From positions 2,853,001 through 2,917,000 of the forward strand of contig NZ_CP033367.1 of NCBI RefSeq assembly GCF_013170845.1: a stretch of DNA of 64,000 nucleotides, given 5' to 3'. A program made the translations under genes and the position numbers. The notes under the pieces are model-generated. The model was given only the letters and a program-made list of their open reading frames with translations. It did no database searches and was not told the origin of the DNA. Origin of the DNA: Mesorhizobium loti R88b (GTDB lineage: Bacteria; Pseudomonadota; Alphaproteobacteria; Rhizobiales; Rhizobiaceae). How positions within the stretch are numbered: position 1 is the stretch's first letter; each line of letters opens with the position of its first letter. Below are positions 26,501 through 35,486 of the stretch, one piece after another.

Positions 26501-27006
26501 CGTCATCCTAGGGCGAAGCAAGGAGCGAAGCGACGCGCGCAGACCCTAGGATCCATTCCGTGACCTCAAGGCGTTGCAACAGCGCAGAACGCTCACCACC
26601 CGGTTCCACGGAAAAGCTCAAACCAATCCGGATTCGCTTTCTCGATGAGCTCAATCTTCCACTGCCTTAGCCAGCGTTTCAGCGATTTCTCTCGCTGAAT
26701 AGCATCGGTGATATCGAAATATTCTTCATACCAGACCAGCCGCTGCACGCCGTATCGACTTGTGAACTGCGACCCTTGCCCGGACTTGTGTTCGGGCATG
26801 CGGCGGCCAAGATCATTGGTGACGCCGATATAGATCGTGCCGCGCTTCTTACTTGAGGTCATGTAGACATAACCGGTCATGGATGTACGTTAGCTGTCAA
26901 AGCGAACGCCTTCTATCCTGGACCGCTGCATTTTTGACTGATGTCACGGAATGGATCCTAGGGTCTGCGCGCGTCGCTTCGCTCCTTGCTTCGCCCTAGG
27001 ATGACG
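26501..27006. mobile_element. GIY-YIG gene bracketed by perfect 64-bp inverted repeats
   Basis: Bases 26501-26564 and 26943-27006 are exact reverse complements over 64 bp. Together with the 378 bases between them, which hold only the GIY-YIG gene, they make a 506-bp unit. Each repeat contains an internal CCTAGG palindrome (TCCTAGGG ... CCCTAGGA) and GCGAAGC direct repeats. The unit sits between convergent genes (aldehyde dehydrogenase and LysR). A related gene-less unit is at 38992-39226. It resembles the REP/RAYT pattern but with a GIY-YIG nuclease; mobility is inferred. Confidence 0.65.
26593..26880 (-). CDS. Single-domain GIY-YIG endonuclease
   Basis: Small nuclease-fold protein of 95 residues. 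The GIY-YIG core is seen as YVYMTSS ... TIYIGVTNDLGRRMPEHKSG, with a conserved Arg (GRRMPEH), Tyr in LVWYEEY, and the Glu in AIQREKSLKRW. That matches the stand-alone bacterial GIY-YIG family (COG2827 type). In that family the role is generally unknown, with DNA repair or recombination suggested. Here the gene is entirely enclosed by 64-bp inverted repeats, which suggests it may act on them or be carried by them. It is not part of a transporter or catabolic operon. Confidence 0.92.
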   Translation of the reverse strand: MTGYVYMTSSKKRGTIYIGVTNDLGRRMPEHKSGQGSQFTSRYGVQRLVWYEEYFDITDAIQREKSLKRWLRQWKIELIEKANPDWFELFRGTGW

Positions 27007-27032
27007 ACGTGGGGGATGCTTACTGACCTTAA

Positions 27033-27929
27033 TCAATGCGCCAGTTCGCGCAGGTTGGTGCGGATCAGGTTCATCAGCTGTTCGGAGAAGGAGTGATGCA
27101 CATAGCCCCGGGCGGTGATGATACCGACCGAGCGGTGAGCGTCGCGGTGGTCGATCGGCGCGACGCGCATACGCTCGTCGTTGCGCGAGATGGCGATGCG
27201 GGGCACGACGCAGACGCCGAGCCCCGATGAAGCCAACGCCACCGCCGTCTGCGCGCTCTCGACCTCGTATTGCGGCTTGAGCTCGATGCCTTCGGCCGCC
27301 GTCAGCCGGTCGACAAGGCCGCGCACGGCGGTCTTGCGGTTGAGCAGGATGAGGGGATAACGCAAGAGGTCGGAGAGCAGCAGCTTCTTTTCGCCGCCGT
27401 AGATTTCCGTGGGAATGCAGGCCATCAGCGGATCGTCGAGGATGGACTCGAACTGGAAGTCGCTCAGGTTCGGCAGTTCGGGGCCGATGTAGAACTCGAC
27501 TTCCTGCTGCTGCAGCAGGCCAAGTGCCGCCTGCGGCGGGGTCTCGATGACCTCGACGATCGAACGGGGATAGCGCAGCTTGAAGGTCGCCAATATGTCG
27601 CCCAGCCGGCTTGCCGCGAGCGTCGGGGCGCAGGCGATCTGGACCTTTCCCTTGCGCCGCGCCGCGATCTCGGTCAGCCGGTCGAGGCTGCCCTGCACCT
27701 GCGACATCGCATTGGCGATCTCCTCGAACAGGATCTGGCCTTCCGGTGTCAGGCTGGCACGCTGCGCGGTGCGGATGAACAGCGAGATGCCGATCTGTTC
27801 CTCGAGGTCGCGGATCTGCATCGAGACCGCCGATGGCGAGCGGTTGCTCTCTTCGGCAGCACGACGGAAGCTGCCGTTTTCAGCGGCAAGCAGGAACGTC
27901 TGCAGAAGTTTGAGGTTGATGCTGGACAT
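27033..27929 (-). CDS. LysR-family transcriptional regulator
   Basis: Regulator of 298 residues. The N-terminal winged HTH (LLQTFLLAAENGSFRRAAEE, then SPSAVSMQIRDLEEQIGISLF) is followed by a periplasmic-binding-protein-like effector domain from about residue 90. It lies downstream of and on the same strand as the ribose-type ABC operon (124 bases after the ATPase gene) and is convergent with the aldehyde dehydrogenase across the GIY-YIG element. A role in controlling the ABC operon is possible, but there is no divergent target as is usual for LysR proteins. Confidence 0.93.
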   Translation of the reverse strand: MSSINLKLLQTFLLAAENGSFRRAAEESNRSPSAVSMQIRDLEEQIGISLFIRTAQRASLTPEGQILFEEIANAMSQVQGSLDRLTEIAARRKGKVQIACAPTLAASRLGDILATFKLRYPRSIVEVIETPPQAALGLLQQQEVEFYIGPELPNLSDFQFESILDDPLMACIPTEIYGGEKKLLLSDLLRYPLILLNRKTAVRGLVDRLTAAEGIELKPQYEVESAQTAVALASSGLGVCVVPRIAISRNDERMRVAPIDHRDAHRSVGIITARGYVHHSFSEQLMNLIRTNLRELAH

Positions 27930-28053
27930 GTCCGCTCGGGCAGGTGATCTGACCTCCTGACCTATTCAGACGCGGAAGTGATTGCAAGGCAATAGGCCGG
28001 GCCAGCCATTGGTCCTGGCTTAGCCAGCAAAGATATTGCTCTTCAGCCCGGGA

Positions 28054-29550
28054 TCAGTGGACGGCGGCGAACATAACCCGTTCCTCGGTGGCATCGGACA
28101 GCATCATCTCTTCCACCACGCGGCCGCGCTTGACGACCAGGATGCGGTCCGAAACGGCAAGGATTTCAGGCAAATAGGACGAGATGACGACGACGGCCAT
28201 GCCCTGGTCGGCGAGATCGCTGATGAGCTGGTGGATCTCGACGATGGCGCCGACATCGACGCCGCGCGTCGGCTCGTCGAAGATCACCAGCTTCGGCTTC
28301 TGGATCAGCGACTTGGCGATCACGACCTTTTGCTGATTGCCGCCGGAGAGTTCGATCATTCGGGCGCGGTCGCTGGTTTGCCGCAGGCTGAGGCGCTCGC
28401 CCCATTCGCGGGCCAGCTGCCTCGCGCGGCTCAACGACACCATCGAGATCGGGTTGGAACCCTCGGTCAGCTCGCCCATCTGCAGGTTCTCGCCGGCCGT
28501 CATGGTCTCGAAGAAACCGTCGAGCTTGCGATCCTCGGTGACATAGACGATGCCGTCGCGCACCGCCGGCCTCGGCACGCGGTAGCGCACCGATTTGCCG
28601 AGCAGGCGAATTTCGCCGCCATGGAAGATGTTGCGCTTCAACAGGCCGGCAACAACCTTGGCCATCTCGGTGCGGCCGGCGCCGACGAGGCCGAACATGC
28701 CCGTGACCTGGCCCGAAAAGGCCGAGAAGGACGAGTTGCGCACCAGGCCGGCGCAGGACAGGTTCTCCACCGAAAGCACCTTGTCGCCATAGGGCCGCGC
28801 CGTGCGCTTGACCTCGCCATGCAGCGTTTCGGTCAGTGTGCGGCCGACCATGGCCTGCACGATCGAAGCGCGGGTGAAGCCCTTGGCGTCCCCCGAAGCG
28901 ACGATCTCGCCGTCGCGCATGACGGTGATGCGGTCGGCGACCGCAAGCGCTTCTTCCAGCGCATGGCTGATGAAGATGATGGCGATGCCTTCCCTAACCA
29001 GCCGATGCAGAAGGTTGAAGAAGTGGCTCTTCTCCTCCGGCGTCAATGTGGCGGTCGGCTCGTCGAAGATGATGACGCGCGCCTTGTGGTGGACGGCGCG
29101 GGCGATTTCCACCATCTGCTTGTGCGCCGCGCCCAGCGTGCTGACCTGCGCGGTCGGGTCGACCTGAAACCCCATGCCGGCGAGGAACTGCCGCGCCTGG
29201 ATGTAGAGGCCGCGCAGCCGGTTGAACATCTTCTCTTCGCCGAGATAGAGGTTCTGCGCGACCGTCATGGCCGGCACCAGATTGGTTTCCTGGAACACCA
29301 TGGCGATGCCGGCGCGCAGTGCTTCGGCGGGTGACGCGAAGGACACGTCCTTGCCGTCGAAGGTCATCTTGCCCTCGGTCAGCTTGAACACGCCCGCCAT
29401 GACCTTGGTCAAAGTGGATTTGCCGGCGCCGTTTTCGCCAAGCAGCGCGTGGATCTCGCCCTTGCGCAAGTCGAAATTGACGTTCTTGAAGGCCGGAATG
29501 CGCGAGAAGGCCTTGGTCGCATCCTTGAGTTCGATGATGTTATCCGACAT
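28054..29550 (-). CDS. Ribose/sugar-type ABC ATPase with two nucleotide-binding domains
   Basis: RbsA/MglA-type ATPase of 498 residues with two fused domains. Domain 1 has Walker A GENGAGKST and Walker B VIIFDEPTATL, but a degenerate signature (STLGAAHKQMVEI). Domain 2 has GLVGAGRTE in place of a normal Walker A, signature LSGGNQQKVVIAKSL and Walker B LVIFDEPTRGVD. This asymmetry is normal for the family. It lies at the 3' end of the operon, three bases after the SMP-30-like gene. It would power the permeases at 33828 and 30645. Confidence 0.94.
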   Translation of the reverse strand: MSDNIIELKDATKAFSRIPAFKNVNFDLRKGEIHALLGENGAGKSTLTKVMAGVFKLTEGKMTFDGKDVSFASPAEALRAGIAMVFQETNLVPAMTVAQNLYLGEEKMFNRLRGLYIQARQFLAGMGFQVDPTAQVSTLGAAHKQMVEIARAVHHKARVIIFDEPTATLTPEEKSHFFNLLHRLVREGIAIIFISHALEEALAVADRITVMRDGEIVASGDAKGFTRASIVQAMVGRTLTETLHGEVKRTARPYGDKVLSVENLSCAGLVRNSSFSAFSGQVTGMFGLVGAGRTEMAKVVAGLLKRNIFHGGEIRLLGKSVRYRVPRPAVRDGIVYVTEDRKLDGFFETMTAGENLQMGELTEGSNPISMVSLSRARQLAREWGERLSLRQTSDRARMIELSGGNQQKVVIAKSLIQKPKLVIFDEPTRGVDVGAIVEIHQLISDLADQGMAVVVISSYLPEILAVSDRILVVKRGRVVEEMMLSDATEERVMFAAVH

Positions 29551-29553
29551 CGC

Positions 29554-30648
29554 TTAACCCCGCTTGCCGCTGGCGGCGCCGGTCACGCGCACGATCCTGG
29601 CGCCGCCGCGCGAGGCGACCAGCAGATCGTCGCCCGTCTCGCAGGCGCTGACCGTGCCGTGCACCGTGCCGTCGGCGCGCGAATGGAAACTCGACAGCGG
29701 TTTCATGTTCTGGTCGCAATGCACCACCAGCCCGTAGGACCGGGTGACCGCGTAGGGCTTGAGCACATTCATCTGCTTGAGCTGGCTGCCTTGCATCGGC
29801 TCGCGGTAATCGCGCCATGAACTCAGCGACGGCGCCATCCAATAGGCTTCCGGGACTTCGGCCAGCATACGCTTGCGGTAGGTCTCTTCGCGCAGGATGA
29901 ATTCCACCAGCTGGTTGCGGACGGAATAGAAGGTCAGCCAGTAGCCGGCATTGAAGGCGGGCGCGATGCGGGCGGGATAGGCTGGCAGATGTTCCAGCAC
30001 CGGCGCCGTTGCCCTGGTGGCGAGGTCGATCGCCAGCACGCGGTGGACCCAGGCTTCGGTGACGTAGATGCGGTTGGAGCCGGTGGTGGCGATGCCGGCG
30101 GGCCAGGCGAGGCCGTCGCGGATCAGCTCCAGCCGGCCGCTCTTGAGGTCGAGACGCCAGAGCGAACCGGAAGCGTTCTTCTGCATCAGGTCGCGGCGCC
30201 AGCCGCTTGCCGGCAGCGAGGCCGAGCCATTGGCGATCAGCAGGCTGTTGCTGTCGAGGAAGGTGAGGGCGGTGATGCAGGAGAGCCGCAGCGCCTCGTC
30301 GCCCGTCGCTTCGCGCCCGTCATGCAGGCCGCCCCGTATGACGACGCCCTTGCCGTCGATCGCGATCGCCGTCATGCCGCGGGCATGGGCAAGCGCGGTG
30401 ATCTCGCCGGGAAACTCCTGCAGCACCTCTGCCTGGGCCTCAGTGCCGAAACGCATCAGCGAAGCGGCGCTGCTCGCCAGCACGCCCTTGTCGGTGCGCA
30501 CGAGATTGTCGGCGTCGGCGAGGCTGGCAAAAGTCTCGGCTTCCTCGAGGCCCTGGTTGGGCAGCAGGGGGCCGTCGAGCGTCGGCACCGTCACCGCCCA
30601 GTCGCCACGGCCGAGAAAACGGTCGAAAAACTGGCTCACGGCGCTCAT
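29554..30648 (-). CDS. SMP-30/gluconolactonase/strictosidine-synthase-like beta-propeller protein
   Basis: Protein of 364 residues. Segments such as GEITALAHARGMTAIAIDGKG, LAWPAGIATTGSNRIYVTEAW and the repeated short blade motifs point to a six-bladed beta-propeller lactonase or esterase-like fold. The ATG at 30648 overlaps the stop of the permease-fusion gene by four bases (ATGA). No signal peptide is apparent, so it is probably cytoplasmic. It resembles the C-terminal half of the protein encoded just upstream, so the operon carries two related propellers. A lactone intermediate of sugar oxidation is the likely type of substrate. Confidence 0.8.
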   Translation of the reverse strand: MSAVSQFFDRFLGRGDWAVTVPTLDGPLLPNQGLEEAETFASLADADNLVRTDKGVLASSAASLMRFGTEAQAEVLQEFPGEITALAHARGMTAIAIDGKGVVIRGGLHDGREATGDEALRLSCITALTFLDSNSLLIANGSASLPASGWRRDLMQKNASGSLWRLDLKSGRLELIRDGLAWPAGIATTGSNRIYVTEAWVHRVLAIDLATRATAPVLEHLPAYPARIAPAFNAGYWLTFYSVRNQLVEFILREETYRKRMLAEVPEAYWMAPSLSSWRDYREPMQGSQLKQMNVLKPYAVTRSYGLVVHCDQNMKPLSSFHSRADGTVHGTVSACETGDDLLVASRGGARIVRVTGAASGKRG

Positions 30649-32765
30649 GCCTTTTTGCCCCAGTAGGAGTCCGAGCTGAACCAGGTCTGGTCGACACCCT
30701 TCAAGGGCAAGGTGCCCATACGGTTGTTGAAGATGCCGCAGAGATAGAGCACGCCCTTGTGCTCGCGCATCGAGGTGATCATCGGATGTTTTTCGCCGGC
30801 GCGGTCCCACAGACTTTCGAGGATCTGGCCGTTCTCGTCGAAGCGCAGCACGCAGCCGGTGTTGAGGTTGGGCATCAGCCAGGCATCTTCCGAGACGCGC
30901 CGCGCCATGCGGCGGCGGAAGCCCGGCATTTCCAGCGAGAGATCCAGCGCCGGCGTGCGCATGCCCATCAGAGCCAGCCAATAGGTCCCGTCCGAGGCGC
31001 GGTTGATGTTGTCGGGATAGCCGGGCAGGCCCTCGATGACGCGTTCGACCTTGCCCTTCTTGGGACCGTCGAAATAGTAGCGGCTGATGCGGCAGGCCCA
31101 GCTTTCGGCGAACAGCACGGACTGGCCGTCGAAGGCCGTGCAGATGCCATTGGGGAAGACCAGGTTCGACAGCAGCGTGTGGGTCGAACCCGATTTCGGG
31201 TCGTGCACGATGATGCGTCCGTTGCCGCGACTTTCCAGGGCATCGGCGTACCAGTCGTGCATTTCGAAGCGCACGGTGGCTTCGGAGAAGACAATGCGGC
31301 CGTCCGGAAGGATGTCGCAATCGTCGGCGAGCTTCATGGTCGAGTCGTCGACGACCGAGGTCAGCGAGCGGTTGGTCTCGGCGGTCAGCAGCTTCACCGC
31401 GCCGTCCGGTGCCACGCGGTAGAGACCCATTCCGGCGACGCAGATGACCAGATTGTCGTCGCGGTCGAAGGCCATGCCGAGCGGCGAGCCACCAATATGG
31501 GCGAACACTTCACTCTCAGTATAATGCGGCGGCTGGAAGCGCAGGATGTCGCCCTGGCGGGTGCCGGTGTAGAGCCGGTCCTTGCGGTCGAAGATGACGT
31601 CCTCGGCGCCGTCGAGGACACCAAGGCCGATGACGCCGACATCCTTCAGCCGGTCGTTCACGGCGATCGGCGTGCCTGGCGCGGTGGAGATCGGCTCGCG
31701 CATCTTGGCGAAGGTCGGCGAGATGTAGACGCTGCGCAGGATCTTGTGGCGGTTCTTCACCCAGCGCACGTCGAGCAGGACCGAGAAAAGCAGCACGAGG
31801 CCGAGGATCAGGGAGTTGACCGGGCCGGACACGGACAGAGCGAGCAGGCTGTTGGACAGGATGAGCACGAAGATCGTGCCCATCAGCGCCTTGGCGACCG
31901 AGCCGCGCCCGCCGCCCAGCGAGATGCCGCCGAGCACGGTCGCGGTCAGCACCTGCAGTTCGAGGCCGGTGCCGATATCGGAAGCAGCGCTGCCGATGCG
32001 GGCCGAGAAGAAGAAGCCGGAGAGCGCGACCAGCACCGAGCAGATGACATAGGCGCTGAACAGTGTGAAGCGCACATTGATGCCGGCGTTGTAGGCGGAG
32101 CGGCGCGCGCCGCCGACCGCGAACAGCCGCCAGCCATAGCGGGCGCGCGACAGTACGAGGTGGATCACCAGCGCGATGACGGCGAAGACGACGAAGGAGG
32201 TCGGCACGCCCCAGACCGTGCCGAAACCGAGGAAATCATAGGTCGGTGAATTGGGGCCGCTCGTGACGATCGGTGTCGAGACCTGCGGGAAGATGACGTC
32301 GAAGGTCGAGCGGTAGATGATGAGCGTGACCAGCGTGGTCAGGAAGGCCCGCATGCGCAGGAAGCCGACCAGGAAGCCGTTGATGGCGCCACAAACGACG
32401 CCAAGTCCAAGGCAGGCCAGCAGGCCGGTGCCGAAACTCCATTGCCCGACATTCATGCCGTAGAGCGTCACCAGCACGGCCAGCGCGAAGGTCGAGCCGA
32501 CCGAAAGATCGATGCCGCCCGAGACCATGACGATGGTCATGCCAAGCACGACCAGGCCAAGCTCGGCGGTCTGGCCGCTGAGGTTGGTCAGCGTCGCAAC
32601 GCTCCAGAAGCCCGGCACGATCGAGCCGAAGATCACGCACAAAATGATCAGCGCCGTGAAGGGGATGACGCTATCGATCCACTTCTTGGTGAGAATCTCC
32701 CCGACCACGTGGTCGGGGAGCAAGCGGTAGCGCCAGCGTACAAGGCTTTCGGCCATGCTCATCAA
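30645..32765 (-). CDS. ABC sugar permease fused to SMP-30/gluconolactonase-like domain
   Basis: Protein of 706 residues with two parts. Residues 1 to about 338 are an RbsC-type permease with multiple membrane helices and the family motif VMVSGGIDLSVGS, plus TATVLGGISLGGGRGSV. Residues about 345-706 form a beta-propeller of the SMP-30/strictosidine-synthase type (VFAHIGGSPLGMAFDRDDNL, ESWACRISRYYFDG, LPGYPDNINRASDGTYW). No stop or frame change separates the halves. The C-terminal end of an RbsC permease is normally short and cytoplasmic, so the propeller would sit at the inner membrane face, linking uptake to lactone hydrolysis. Start 32765 or 32756. Confidence 0.88.
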   Translation of the reverse strand: MMSMAESLVRWRYRLLPDHVVGEILTKKWIDSVIPFTALIILCVIFGSIVPGFWSVATLTNLSGQTAELGLVVLGMTIVMVSGGIDLSVGSTFALAVLVTLYGMNVGQWSFGTGLLACLGLGVVCGAINGFLVGFLRMRAFLTTLVTLIIYRSTFDVIFPQVSTPIVTSGPNSPTYDFLGFGTVWGVPTSFVVFAVIALVIHLVLSRARYGWRLFAVGGARRSAYNAGINVRFTLFSAYVICSVLVALSGFFFSARIGSAASDIGTGLELQVLTATVLGGISLGGGRGSVAKALMGTIFVLILSNSLLALSVSGPVNSLILGLVLLFSVLLDVRWVKNRHKILRSVYISPTFAKMREPISTAPGTPIAVNDRLKDVGVIGLGVLDGAEDVIFDRKDRLYTGTRQGDILRFQPPHYTESEVFAHIGGSPLGMAFDRDDNLVICVAGMGLYRVAPDGAVKLLTAETNRSLTSVVDDSTMKLADDCDILPDGRIVFSEATVRFEMHDWYADALESRGNGRIIVHDPKSGSTHTLLSNLVFPNGICTAFDGQSVLFAESWACRISRYYFDGPKKGKVERVIEGLPGYPDNINRASDGTYWLALMGMRTPALDLSLEMPGFRRRMARRVSEDAWLMPNLNTGCVLRFDENGQILESLWDRAGEKHPMITSMREHKGVLYLCGIFNNRMGTLPLKGVDQTWFSSDSYWGKKA

Positions 32766-32774
32766 GAATGTCCG

Positions 32775-33791
32775 TTACTTGAGCTCGTCCAGCTTCCAGC
32801 AGTTCCTGCCGGTGGCGTTGGTCTTGTCGACACGGGTGATCGGACCGAAGAAGATGGTCTTCTCGCTGCCCGCCTGCCGATCAGGATGCTGCAGCAATTC
32901 CGAAATCTGCTGTGCGGCGATCTCCGCCTGGATCGGCGAGTTGAAGTTGAAAATCACATCGAGCAGGCCGTTCTTGATGCTTTCGCAGCCGGTGGCGCTG
33001 CCGGCGCCATTGGTGACGATGGTGACCTGGTCCTGCTTGCCGGCGGCAGCGACCGCGGCACCGGCGCCGACTTCGGCGTTGTCCCAGATGCCCATGATGC
33101 CGCAGAGGTCCGGATGCTGCTGGAGCACCGTCTCGGTGATCTGGCGGGCCTTCTCGCTCATATAGTCGGCCGGCTGGTCGGAGACGAGCTGCAGCTCGGG
33201 ATTGGCTTTGAGTACCTCGTCGATGCCGGTGCGCATGTAGATGTTGGCGGCGCCCGTCTGGACGCCGGCAAGCCAGACGACCTTGTGTGAGACGGCGTTC
33301 GGCCCGGTGCAGTGCTTGGCCAGTTCGCCCATTTCGAGGCGGCCCATCTCGATCCAGTCATTGCCGACATAGGAATCGGTCTGCGTCGCCGACTGCATGT
33401 TGACCTGCAGCACCTTGATGCCGGCGGCCTGCGCCTGCTTCAGCAGGCGAGCATAGGTCTGGACATCGGGGTTCTGGACGATGATCAGGTCCGGCTTCTC
33501 GGCGATGGCGCCCTGCATGGCGCGGATGCCGGCATTGGTGTCGCCGTTGGGGTCACGCACGTCGAGGCTGAAGCCGTAGCGGGCAGCGTGACGCTGCCAC
33601 ACCACCACCCAGGACTGGTTGAGGTCCATGCCTTGCGAGATCGGTATGAAGATGACCTTCTTGCCCTTGAGCGATTCCAGATAGGGCGCGCGCCCGACCT
33701 GATCGGTTTCCTGTGCGGTGGTGACGTTGGCCACGCTGAGCAGCGCCAGCGCCGTCAGGCCCGCGAACAGGCAATTCTTGAACAACTTCAT
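32775..33791 (-). CDS. Ribose-type ABC substrate-binding protein
   Basis: Periplasmic receptor of 338 residues (peripla_BP_4 type). A Sec signal peptide is visible (MKLFKNCLFAGLTALALLSV, cleavage near VTTAQE). The fold motifs IFIPISQGMDLNQSW, PDLIIVQNPDVQTYARLLKQ and IMGIWDNAEVGAG follow. It lies between the two permease genes: 36 bases after the upstream permease and nine bases before the permease fusion. The ligand is probably a sugar or polyol-type compound because of the ribose-type transporter, but it is not identified. Confidence 0.93.
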   Translation of the reverse strand: MKLFKNCLFAGLTALALLSVANVTTAQETDQVGRAPYLESLKGKKVIFIPISQGMDLNQSWVVVWQRHAARYGFSLDVRDPNGDTNAGIRAMQGAIAEKPDLIIVQNPDVQTYARLLKQAQAAGIKVLQVNMQSATQTDSYVGNDWIEMGRLEMGELAKHCTGPNAVSHKVVWLAGVQTGAANIYMRTGIDEVLKANPELQLVSDQPADYMSEKARQITETVLQQHPDLCGIMGIWDNAEVGAGAAVAAAGKQDQVTIVTNGAGSATGCESIKNGLLDVIFNFNSPIQAEIAAQQISELLQHPDRQAGSEKTIFFGPITRVDKTNATGRNCWKLDELK

Positions 33792-33827
33792 GGTTTCCTC
33801 CCTGATTGATGTTTCGGGTTTCTTGTT

Positions 33828-34826
33828 TCAGATGTCGCCGCTCTGCGAGGTCTGCTCGTCGCGCGGATTGATGATGGCGTCGATGGCCAGCGCACCCAGC
33901 AGGATCACGCTCTTGATCAGGTTCTGGCTGGTGTAGCTGAAGTTCAGGATGGTCATGCCGTTGGTCAGGATGCCGACCAGGATGGTGCCGACAATGACGT
34001 TGCGTACGCCGCCCTGGCCGCCGGAGAGGCCGATGCCGCCAAGCACCACGACCAGCAGCACGTCGTAGATCAGGCTGGAATTGTAGAGGCGCGTGTCGAT
34101 GCCGGTGACCAGCCCCAGCATGATGATGCCGGCGGTAAAGGCGATGAGCGCGCTCAGCACATATTGCGTCACGATGATCGGGCGCGTCGGCAGGCCGGTG
34201 GTGCGGGCCGCGTTGGGGTTGTCGCCCGTGGCATAGACCAGCCGACCAAAGCGGGTCTTTCTCAGGAAGAAGCCCATCAGTGCCGCGACCGCGCCGAAGA
34301 TGACGACGGACATTGGGATGCCGAGGATGGTGCCGCTGCCGACGAATTTCAGCCAGGCGATGTTTGACGGGGCATAGAGCACGTCGGAGGCAAAGACGAT
34401 GCGGCCGGACCCGTAGACCGAGGAGGCGATGGCAAGCGTGGCGAAGATCGGCGGGATTTCGGCCACCGCCACCATGATGCCGGTGAACAGGCCGATGGCA
34501 GCGGCAAGTAGCGCGCCGCAGACCACCGCCAGCGTGAAGTCGATGCCCCAGGTGGAAATCCAGATGCTGAAGGCGACGCCGACGACCATCACCGCCACCA
34601 TGGTCAGATCAATGCCGCGGCCAACGACGATGAAGCCCATGCCGACGGCCAGCGTGCCGAGGATCGAGACGTTCTTGAGGATGGCAATGATGTTGCCCTG
34701 GGTCAGGAAATTGTTGAGCGTCGCCGAGAACACGACGAAGAGGATGACCGAGATCGCGACGACGACCAGCTCCTGGGACATTTTGATGCCCATGCGCGCG
34801 CCGTCGGATTTGCCCGAACCAGCCAA
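33828..34826 (-). CDS. RbsC-type ABC transporter permease
   Basis: Permease of about 332 residues with the usual RbsC membrane helices, VVGRGIDLTMVAVMVVGVAF and LVVVLGGIGLSGGQGGVRNV. A TTG at 34826 is chosen as start because GGGAGGA lies just upstream on the coding strand and the protein then begins with a short tail (LAGSGKSDGARMGIKMSQ); a longer reading to 34958 has unlike composition. It is the first gene of the operon. Having two distinct RbsC-type permeases suggests a heterodimeric channel with the fusion permease at 30645. Confidence 0.88.
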   Translation of the reverse strand: MAGSGKSDGARMGIKMSQELVVVAISVILFVVFSATLNNFLTQGNIIAILKNVSILGTLAVGMGFIVVGRGIDLTMVAVMVVGVAFSIWISTWGIDFTLAVVCGALLAAAIGLFTGIMVAVAEIPPIFATLAIASSVYGSGRIVFASDVLYAPSNIAWLKFVGSGTILGIPMSVVIFGAVAALMGFFLRKTRFGRLVYATGDNPNAARTTGLPTRPIIVTQYVLSALIAFTAGIIMLGLVTGIDTRLYNSSLIYDVLLVVVLGGIGLSGGQGGVRNVIVGTILVGILTNGMTILNFSYTSQNLIKSVILLGALAIDAIINPRDEQTSQSGDI

Positions 34827-35126
34827 GTCTCTTCCTCCCTCGCTGCCAGCTTCAAGCGGCAGCTTGCCCGAGCAGCGTTGCCGCTCCGGCTCGTCCTCCA
34901 CAGCCACCAAGCCGGCTGCCTCCGTAGAGACCATTGCGGCTGGAGCCGGCAGGGGCAATTTCGTTTTTCTGATGCGCTGTGCAGTTCGCTCCGGCGGCGG
35001 GGTCGGGCAGCCGGCAAATCACGGGGAGGTGAAAGCGCGGCCAAGCAGCCGTGACTGGGGAACCTTTGCCCGGCTGGCGGTTTTGCCTATATATCCGTAT
35101 ATGGAATGGCCAGGAGGGTGTTGCCG
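34827..35126. other. Intergenic region with divergent promoters
   Basis: No gene is supported. It must hold the promoter of the leftward sugar ABC operon and that of the rightward His-rich protein gene. AGGAGGG at 35112-35118 serves the latter. No obvious operator symmetry was found. Confidence 0.4.
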
Positions 35127-35438
35127 ATGACGACGAAACGCTTTGCGATCTGTGCCCTGGCTCTCGTCATGGGCTGCGTGGTGTCTTCGTCGGCCTTGGC
35201 TGGGGCCAAGCACCGTCATCATCACAGACATCACCACCATCGGGAGCAGCACTACAGTCAGACCGGGACTGAACGCTATGTTCCCGCCGATGACGATCTT
35301 ATCGGCTTCCTGTTCGGCGGCCCGCGCTATTACGACCAGCAGCTGTTCACCACCGCCGCCGGCCCCTGTGCGTACGATCGGGTGGGGCCGGACGCCAACG
35401 CATCGAACATGATCAACGGTCACTATTGCGGGAAGTAG
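35127..35438 (+). CDS. Small secreted His-rich protein of unknown function
   Basis: Protein of 103 residues. A Sec signal peptide (MTTKRFAICALALVMGCVVS, cleavage after SSALA) is followed by a strongly histidine-rich stretch (KHRHHHRHHHHREQHYS) and then an acidic or neutral tail with two cysteines (GPCAYDRVG and GHYCGK). AGGAGGG lies nine bases before ATG 35127. It is probably periplasmic, and the His block suggests metal (Zn, Ni or Cu) binding or buffering. No family was recognised. It stands alone between two leftward operons. Confidence 0.75.
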   Translation: MTTKRFAICALALVMGCVVSSSALAGAKHRHHHRHHHHREQHYSQTGTERYVPADDDLIGFLFGGPRYYDQQLFTTAAGPCAYDRVGPDANASNMINGHYCGK

Positions 35439-35486
35439 CGGCAAGGCGCATCGTTCGCGGCTCGGAATGCCTGCGCCAGGCTTGGG

